NCBI GenBank assembly: GCA_963210315.1
Contig: OY723318.1
Location: 62,001 to 126,000, forward strand
Reading direction: 5' to 3'
DNA: 64,000 nucleotides
Origin: Rhynchopus euleeides
Lineage: Eukaryota; Euglenozoa; Diplonemea; Diplonemida; Diplonemidae
Below are positions 9,467 through 17,800 of this stretch, in pieces (the stretch's first letter is position 1; each line of letters starts with the position of its first letter). Both the position numbers and the translations under genes were made by a program. The notes below the pieces were generated by a model. That model made no database searches and had not been told where the DNA came from. It saw only the letters and a program-made list of their open reading frames with translations.

Positions 9467-9905
9467 TGCCCCGTCTGCCGCGAATCCCTTCAGCGAACGC
9501 CGCGCCCACTGCGACAGCTGGAGGCTGTCGAACAACTTGACCAGCTCGTCCTTCTGCGACTCTGCGTCAGCTTTCTTCAAGTCGACTGTGCCCACACACC
9601 AATCTTTCATAGCACAATCCGTCCTGCTGATCCCCGAAACGATGACGATCATCAAGTCGATGCGGGCGAACGTGGTACCGTCCACCTTCAGGGTTGCCGC
9701 CCGACACGCACGCACCGCACCCACCACTCCCCTCAGGAGCACCTCCCAGAGTATCGTCTGGAACTCCTTCGCGACTTTTCGAGAGTAGTGGGTGTCCAGG
9801 ACATGCAGCCCCTTCCGCTTGTCGTCCTGCAACCTCGCACCCACACTGCTCAGCCCCTCCGCCCGTTGCGTCGCCGTTGCCACGTTGTACACCAGGTTGA
9901 CCAGA
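9467..9905 (-). pseudogene. hAT-family transposase, central part
   Basis: About 146 codons in the minus-strand frame lead to the motif FAADGA at the insertion point and resume at 9361. The segment has KVDGTTFARIDLMIVIVSG and WCVGTVDLKKADAES, in the arrangement seen before the second catalytic Asp of hAT transposases. The 5' end is cut off at 9905 by Rep-A copy 3, so any BED zinc finger is missing. Confidence 0.6.
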
Positions 9906-9908
9906 CTT

Positions 9909-10855
9909 GGGGGACATCCGGACCGAGAATCTTTGCAGCTGTTGTTTGTCTGGGCTAGTTGGTACAGAATACAAGGTACAAGAGACAAGCAAGACAAGAA
10001 ACGAAAAGAAGAAAGCGAAAGAAACACACATGAAAAGATCACACACATCAAACGACACGCCCAAAATGGCACAGCCTCTGGACATCCACTTAGCCAGCGA
10101 GGACCACACTGGTGACAGATTGCTCGTACATAACTCCAAAAACGGGGGGCTTGGTTGCTTCAATAGCATATGGTTGATAGCCGCCAACCGCTTTTGTGTT
10201 ATGTGCAAGGAACCTGAAGTGGAAGTTGCACATTACACATTGCAATGAATGCTGAAACACAGAGTGTCACAGGAAACGATCGAGTAAAGAAAAACTCAAA
10301 GAAAAAGCCCAAAAGGGAAACACAAGCTAGCTGGGACAACGCTAGGGTTCAGAAAACTGCTCTTTGTAGTGATGGAGGGGCTTGTTGGTTTGTTTGTAGC
10401 CGCAACGCATCGACACAAAGAGAGGTCTCTGTTGTGCACCGAAAAAGTAGAGAAAGGGCCAATGGTGAAAGCAAAAGGCAGTGCTGTCTATGACTCCACC
10501 GCCTGCAACACTAGTCAACCCCTTGTGCGAAGGGGGAGGGGCCAGGCACAGGTCAGCAGCGACCACCCAGAGGGGCTACCCGTTGAGGGCTTAGAGCCGC
10601 AACGTGGGGGCAGGATCAGCTCCAGCAGGATCTTCTCAGGCATCGCGCAGCTCCAGCACGCCCGATCGCGGCACTAGGGAAAGCATTGGCGAGGCTTTCA
10701 CGCCCCAAAAGGGGGGCAACCCTGCATCCTGATCTTCCTACAGGCTGGCCTGCAGACGTCCATGTGCTCAAGCCACTCATGCAATTAGAGCAACTCAGAG
10801 GGAACAGCCCAGGGCCTTATGCTCGCGCACACTGCCCTGACCCATGCACAGGTCC
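9909..10855 (-). repeat. Rep-A retroposon, copy 3 (longest copy, 947 bp)
   Basis: This copy contains both the 3' terminal segment (gggggacatcc at the low-coordinate end) and the 5' part shared with copy 1, ending at ...gcacaggtcc in both. It has no poly(T) at its 3' end, unlike copy 2 and the 9362-9466 fragment. No protein function is recognisable in any frame. Confidence 0.75.
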
Positions 10856-10970
10856 TAAAAGATCATCTGGGGCTCGTTTTTTTTTGGGCTTGCCCGTCAG
10901 GTGGACCACCGGGTGGGGAGAGAACCGGTGTGAGGCACTTGGGTCCGTCCAGGTGGGCAGGGAACCTGGG

Positions 10971-11027
10971 GGCGGGGGGCCTCAAATCCCTCTCTCTCAT
11001 GCGCTCTCTGGGCACAATGGCCTGCAC

Positions 11028-11064
<37 letters not shown>

Positions 11065-11120
11065 GCGGCGGGGGGCCTCAAATCCCTCTCTCTCATGCGC
11101 TCTCTGGGCACAATGGCCTG
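10971..11120 (-). repeat. Rep-C: 54-bp duplication split by T34
   Basis: A 54-bp block (plus-strand start ggcggggggcc, end ggcacaatggcctg) occurs at 10971-11024 and again at 11067-11120. Between the copies are cacag, a T34 run (11030-11063) and ggc. On the minus strand the second copy therefore ends in a poly(A) tail. This suggests a tailed retroposon end inserted next to an older copy of the same sequence. Confidence 0.6.
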
Positions 11121-11455
11121 TGTCTCATCCCATCCACCACCAAACCTCCCAGGCACAACGAGACAAGGTCTTGACACACATCCTCACTTCCCCAGACCCC
11201 GACCGCCCTCTTCCATCCCATGACCCAGTCCGAAGGCAAATAAGCGTGAAAGGTAATGCAGAAGGACAAGAATGGCAGTGACGGTGGATCCAGGGAGCCA
11301 AATTTCCTGGATTACTGGTGCCATGGTGCTCATGGGGGCCAAAACCAGGGCGATCTCCTGTAGGGATGGCACTTTGACGAGGCTCCCTGGGTCCGCCTAT
11401 CGGGGGCGCCAAAACGGGCAACGACGGGGGTAAAAAGGGATGAGGCGGGAGGGCA
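11121..11455. other. Spacer, no gene recognised
   Basis: This moderately GC-rich unique DNA lies between Rep-C and the 3' end of LINE copy 2. No coding frame, RNA or repeat was recognised. Confidence 0.5.
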
Positions 11456-11787
11456 CCTGGAGGGGGGACCCGTGACCTGGCAGAGAAGGTAACGAAACGC
11501 GGGGCAGAGGGGCATGCAGTGACGGCGGTGGGTCCTGTGAGTTGGGATGCCTATTCCCTGGTGCTGTGGTGCTCACAGGGCCGGGGACAGGGGGTCTCGT
11601 TGAGGGACAACACTGAACTGACTCGCCGGGCCGACCGTGCCTGCCGCGAGGGGGAGTTGGGGGGGGAGGGGGGGGGGGGGGACGGAGAAGGGGGTATTCA
11701 CAGCACCTGTGTGTGCTCTACTGCACAAAGGCATCTGGTCTAGGGGGGGGGATCTACCTCCACTCAAAACTCTACTCTATACTCTAC

Positions 11788-11826
11788 GTAGTCGAGCGGG
11801 GACCTGCTCCTTGCAGGTTCGACCAC
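11788..11826 (-). other. Hairpin in the LINE 3' UTR
   Basis: A stem-loop starts about 9 nt past the stop codon. The outer arm GTAGTCGA (11788-11795) pairs with TCGACCAC (11819-11826) with one mismatch. The inner arm ACCTGC pairs with GCAGGT around a TCCTT loop. Conserved 3' UTR structures serve as reverse-transcriptase recognition sites in R2-type LINEs, and a similar role is inferred here. The tRNA-T-arm-like string GGTTCGACC inside it is probably coincidental. Confidence 0.5.
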
Positions 11827-11834
11827 TCTGGCCC

Positions 11835-14800
11835 TCACTGGGTGGCGGCGCCTGTCGCGCGCGGCGCGGCGCGGCGTGATCCCTGGGACGCTGTCCCCGC
11901 TGTCGCGCGACGCATGCCCGCTGCGGTGTACATCCTCGAGTTGAGGTTATTGTACAGCCTCTGCTCCTCTCTGTCTTGGAGGCGGACCTTGCAACGCCAC
12001 GCATGCAGGGCTCGCCTCGCGGACTTGAACTCCTCCTCCGGGGAGCCAGGCTCTGGGGTGAACAGGGCGTCCCATTCAGCCACCGTCTTGGGGACGTCGG
12101 CGTCGTCAGCTGGGGTGCCTTTGTCGGCAGCCGTCGCGCTGCGCTTCCTGTCCGGGGGAGAGGCTGACACGTCACGGTCGGCCTTCCGCTTGCCTGTGTG
12201 CTGCGACGCTGAGGGGGCTGGTGCGTTCTCGCTGGTGGAGCCGCCCTGCTGCGCGTCGGAGGTGGAGTCGGTGGAGGAGGTGGAGGAGGTGGAGGGCTGA
12301 GCGGTCGCGTTCGACGAGGGGGCTGGTGCTGTAGAAGCAGAGGGAGAGCCGCCCGAGGTCGTGTGTGCGTTACCGTCCGTCGCAGCCCCGTCGCCTCCTC
12401 GGTCCGGCGGACGGGTACATGTCTCTCCGTCCGACACACAGCCCGTGCACGCTAGGCGATTGCAGCCTATGCATTCCCAGTGGGGCGTTCGGGTGTCAAA
12501 CGGCTGCTCACATCTGACACACAGCACCGACAGTTCGGCTGTCCCCCCGTCTACTCGGACCATGTGGAGGCCAGCCTCTGCGCCTCGGCAGCCGGTGGAG
12601 ACGAGGGGTACGGCCGGTGCGAGGCGGAGCACGAAGGACCGCACCTGCTCCGAGATGTGGAGTGGGCTGTAGTGCGATGCCTTGAACTTGACACCCGCGA
12701 CAGGCCCGTACGGCTTCCTCAGGGGGCGGTATATCCGCGGTGCAGTGTCATCAGCGAGCACGACGATCGGGGAGCCCGTCGCCCGCGCGGCCCCCTGCAG
12801 CGTCAGCTCGTCGGCCCACGACGCAACGTTCATGCTGCCGGACTCGCGCATCTGCCGCGCCCACTCCTCGTAGGAGGGCTCCGCCCTGCTCCTCAGGTCA
12901 GCGTGGTCGCCGACCGCCTTCACGACGTACTGCCGCAGGCCGTCTGCAGTCGCGCCGGCCTCGCCGAGGAGGAACGTGAGGGCGTCGAAGAAGCAGTTCC
13001 CGGGGGTGAACCGGAAGTCCTGCACGTCCGGCATCTCCAGCACGCTCTGCTGCTTCGCGGTGGTGACTCCCGGAAGCGCGTGCTCCCTCGCGGTCAGCCA
13101 CCGGGTCAGGACATCGTCCGCCGGCTCGGGGGCCGGCCCCGGGGGCGGCGGCGGGGGACCGGCGTCCTCGCTGTCGGTGCTGTCCTCGTCGTCATCCATC
13201 ACCTCCTCCTGCACCACCGTCGTCGGCTCCGTGCGCCCGCACTGGCAGGGGTCCGTGACGTGCTCGACACAGTCAGGGCAGCTGGCTCTGAGGCAGTGTA
13301 CACACCTGCCGTGGGTGTCCTGCGTGGAGAAGTCCGCTTCGCAGAACTGGCAGAACTCCGTCACGTCCTGCTCCCCCTCCGCCCGCTCAGTTCGCAGCCG
13401 CGGGCCCGCGCGTACGGTAGGCCGGGGCCCAGTCGTGCTCCCGCCCACCAACTCCTGCACGTCCGCCGGCAGGGTGAGCGCCTGGAAGCGGTCGCCTACT
13501 CCCCCGAGGGCGACCGCGGTGGCGATCGGCTTGCACCCGGGGTCGCACACTGTCGGCGCGCGGTAGTCGCGGAAGACGATGATGTGCCTCCGCAGCACGC
13601 ACGCCGCCCCGCGAATGAGCACGTCGTCGGCCCACGTCGCTTCGTCTTCCCTCTCGAAAGCGGACATGCGGCTGGCCCACGCCGCTGGGTCTGCCAGGAG
13701 CCCCGACAGTTCGGGGGAGGATCGTACCCGGGCGACGGCCTGTCTGCGGAGTGGCCCTGCCTCCATCGGGGTCCCTGACGAGGCGAAGCCGTCCGCGATG
13801 GCCACCAGCGCATCCGTGGGCACCCCCCCCGCGCCACCTCCCCCCAGCTGCTGCACCTGGAACACCGCCGGCAGGAGGTTCCCCAAGCCCCCCATCAGCG
13901 AGGTGAAGGACACCCCTACACCGTTGTGGGCAGACCGCCATTCACGCACCAGGTCTTCCGGCGTCGGCGGCTCGCGGTCTACGGGTTTCTGGGCGGGACG
14001 CAGGGGCTCGTCTGAGGGAGGGGGCACCGCCTGGTGGCCTTGTCCCTCCGCGTCGTCCGGGTCGGTGTCTTCGAATGCAGCACCCTGGCCGACCTGGTCC
14101 GGCTCGAACCTGATGAAGTGGTCGGGGTCCAGGGGTGGGGCGGCCTCCACCTCGACTCTGTCGCGGGCCAGCGACCGGCAAGCCTTCGTAAGCTCCCCGC
14201 ACTCGAGCAGGGTGGCGCCCAGGGTGTTGTTGAAGGCGGAGTTCACCCTGCACGCGTACTCCTGCGTCAGCTGCACTCGGCTCGCTCCTGTCCGCTCCGC
14301 CGCAAGGCGCCCGAGCTTCGAGAAGACGGAGTGTGCCGAGGGGGCGAGGCCGCCGAACAACTCCATGGCGTAGGGGGCGAACACGAGGCCTCGCGCCGCA
14401 CACGCGTCCCGGTACTGCCGGTTCTTCGTCGCCTCGCCCTGGGCTGCCGCCGCTCCCGTGAAACGGGCTGCCGCCTGCACGTAAGAAGCGGCCACGGGGT
14501 TCTTGACGGTGATGTCAATGACTCGTGGCCAGATCCTCCTAGTCACGAGGTCGCCCGGGCGCTGCCCATCCTGCAGGAGATGCAGAGACTCCATCTCGGG
14601 GTTCGTGCCCGCCTCCTGTGCCAGGGCGAACAGGGCGTCCCGGGTGGCGTCGTGTCTGCGGGTTAAAGCCCCGCCCTGGTTGCAGTCGAAGGCGTGGGTT
14701 CCCATCTCGTCCAGTTCCCTGCCGCACTTCTCGCAGACGGTATCCGGCTCGAAGAGGGGAATGCCAAGGCGGGCGCGTGACACGGCGATCATCTGGCGAC

Positions 14801-17800
14801 CCTCGATGCGGCTGTTCTCCGAGAGCTTCCCCCCGAGGAAAGCGCCGGCGTGGGGCAGCGACAGCGATCGCAGGCGGGCTCTGTCGTGGGCGTCGGACTC
14901 TTCGAACAGCTCGCGGTACTGGCGGCTGACGATCGCGCGGGAGAGTTCCCTCTGCTCGACATCCCCCACGGGGGCTTGCGTGGGGTCGCGCCGTTCGTCC
15001 TCGTCCACAGCGTTGTTGTGAGCGAGGCAGGTGGTCTCCCATCCCTCCTCATCCCACGTGAAGTTGGGGTCGAGCTCCCGGCACAAGGAGTGGCCGTTCG
15101 CCGTGGACGCCAGGGCGGCTGCATGCCAGTGTTCGGCGGCGCGTCGAATCCCCAGGCCCCCGAGCCTCACCGGCATGGTGGCCTGCCGCATGACTGATTC
15201 CGGCAGCACGTCGTCCTCGAGGGCGAGGATCCGGGCGAGGCACTTCTCCACGGAGGCGTCGCTCTTCCGGAGGTACTCCGTAACCCCCTTGTGTCCCATA
15301 GCCCTCATGTAAAACACGAGGCGGGCGAACCCCTCGCAGTGGCGGAGAAGGGCGAGGCCGACCTGCTTGTCCTGGAGCTTGGCCAAGGCGTCGAGGTACG
15401 GCTGGAACTCCAAGAGCTTCTTGTCCATGTAGCTCTCGCAGAAGGCTGCCGACCCGATCGGTGCGCCGAGGAGGGTGAAGTTGCGGCCCGCCCTGTACAC
15501 GATGCCCACCTTGTCCTCGTCCTCGGGGAGCCGTAGGGAAAAGCCCTCCTCTTCGAGGGCCTCGAGGGACTGCTCGCAGAGGTCGATCAGCTCGCACTTG
15601 CTGAGTTTAACCTCCAGCCCCCTCTCCGTGCTGGCCTGGATGACGTAGTCGAGGGCGGCTCTGACGGCGCACGCTGGGCCCATGATCACCCCGTCGTCGA
15701 GGTAGAACAGCGACCCGTCGAGGTCCGTGCGCTTCTTCAGCTCCTCCGCAATCTCCTTTATCCCCAATGAGAAGAGGAGGGGCCCGAGGGGGTCGCCTTG
15801 CTGCACCCCACACGATGAAGACACCACCCCTTCGCCGTAGGTGAGGGTGGAGGGGGAGTCGTAACACCACGCGACGAAGGGCAGCAGGCCGGGGATGTGC
15901 CTCTCGACGACCTTGAGGAAGGTCCCGCGGTCGATCGAGTTGAACGCGTTGGCGTAGTCGATCTTGAGGATCACGGCGTCCTCCTTTTCCCTCGAGCGCT
16001 CCGCGTACTGCGCCACTACTGACGCCGCGGCCTCCAGCCCCCTCTGCACAGCTACCCCAACTTGGCGACCCCGCATGAGGATGCGCCGCGCGTCCCCCTT
16101 ATGACGCGTCGAGAGGAGTTTTGCGGCGAGGCGTCGGAGCGTCTCTCCGCAGGCAATGGGCCGAACGTCCTCGTCACCCTTCACCAGGGCCGAAAGCTTC
16201 GCGCCCCCGAGCACAGGCATCACCTCCTGGGGCACGGCACCCTTGACCATCCGGTTAATGACCTGGGTGAGCATGGCCGTCGGCTTGGCTCCCAGCGCAT
16301 CCTTGCACTCCAGGGCTTGGCGGACGTGGTCTGGACGCAAACCCATCTGCCCGCCCGACGACCCGTTGGGGAAGGACTTCACCGCTCGGAAGACGTCAGC
16401 CGGCGTGAACGCCTTGCACTTCTCCGCGGGCACGGTCCGCTCCAGGTGGACCGCTCCACCCTCCGGGTGTTTGCCCTGCAGCTTCTTCAGGGTCTCCGTC
16501 GTGCTGGGGGCGACTTTGGCCGGGACGAGGTGCTTGTGGGCTGCTGAGACCCGGTTCTGCCGCGCCAGTTGACCGACCCGCCGCTCCCATCTCTCCTCAT
16601 CGGACAAGCGCGGCGGTGCGCTCCCGCGGGACCCCGTGCCCCCCTGGCGCTTGCTGGCCTCGCGGGCCTCCTCCCAGAGCGTGGCGTACTCGCCCCTCTT
16701 CCACCGGTCGAAAACCTTCTGGCGCTCGCGGAGGGTGACCTTGCTCTTCGCTCCCCCCATCCTCGCCGAGCGGAGGAGGACGAGCGGGGCCATGAGGAGG
16801 ATGGTCCACGCTGCGACGGAGTTGCGTGCGGCGGTCTCCCGTGCGGCCTCGCTGAGGGCCGCGGTCCATGCCTTGACGAGCGGCTTTGGCACCTTTTCCC
16901 AGACCCGGATGTTGTGCCGGCGGAGTTCCTCGACGGAGGGGAGTTCCCCAGCCGGGATGTCCGCCCCCACGGCCTGCGCCTCCGGCTCGGGCTCGAGGTC
17001 TTTGCGGCAGGCGGTGCAGGACTGGTGGTCTCCAAGCGTGATCACCTTATCGCACTTGAGGCACTGGGCGAATTTGAGGGCCCGGAGCGTCCCCCTGCTC
17101 AAGACGTCCCCCTTCTCGAGGTGTCGGTTGAGGTGATCCTTCATCGACGTCGGCAGGATGGGGATGCCCGCCTGCATGAGGGACGTCCTGCAGGAGTCGT
17201 GCGGGCAGTACAGCCTGGCAGTGGAGCGCTCGACCAGCTTTGACCCCACGTCGAGCTCCTCCTGCCCCTCAGCAGTCTGCAGCTCCGCCATCCTCGCGTT
17301 GGACCGCGTGAGGAAGGCCGGCTCGGCTCTGTTGACCAGCCCGTGCAGCTCGGCCCGCGGGATGCTGACACCCTCGAAATGCTGCCCCGTCAGGGCTATC
17401 ACCCTGGTCTTCTGCAGAAGCTCCTTGTCGGGCACCTTCGCTGGGCGGATGGAGACGATGGGGTGCTCGCCGCCCTGGACCACGACGATGTGAATGCTCC
17501 ACACCCTGGCCGCGAGTTGCAGCGCGAGGTGATCCATCCAGCTGCTGGGCCTGGCGAGGTTGGCTGCATAGGCGAGGTGTTGGGCCTTGTCTCCGCCGAA
17601 AAGGTCTGTGAGTGCCTGCAACTTCTTCGCAGCCTCCGAGAGGTCCTGGCGCCTGAGTGCGATGTCTGCTGCGGGGACCCCGATGGCGAAGAAACCGCAG
17701 TCGCCCTGCGCCGCGTTGGGCACGCGGGTCGCCCCGAAATCCCTGAGGAGGTCATCAACCGCATCCCTCTCGCCTTGCGCTTCTCCCATGGCGTCATCGT

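Noticed and set aside
11811-11830. tRNA B-box-like string GGTTCGACC
   Set aside because: No matching A box, acceptor stem or anticodon arm fits. The string is explained by the LINE 3' UTR hairpin.
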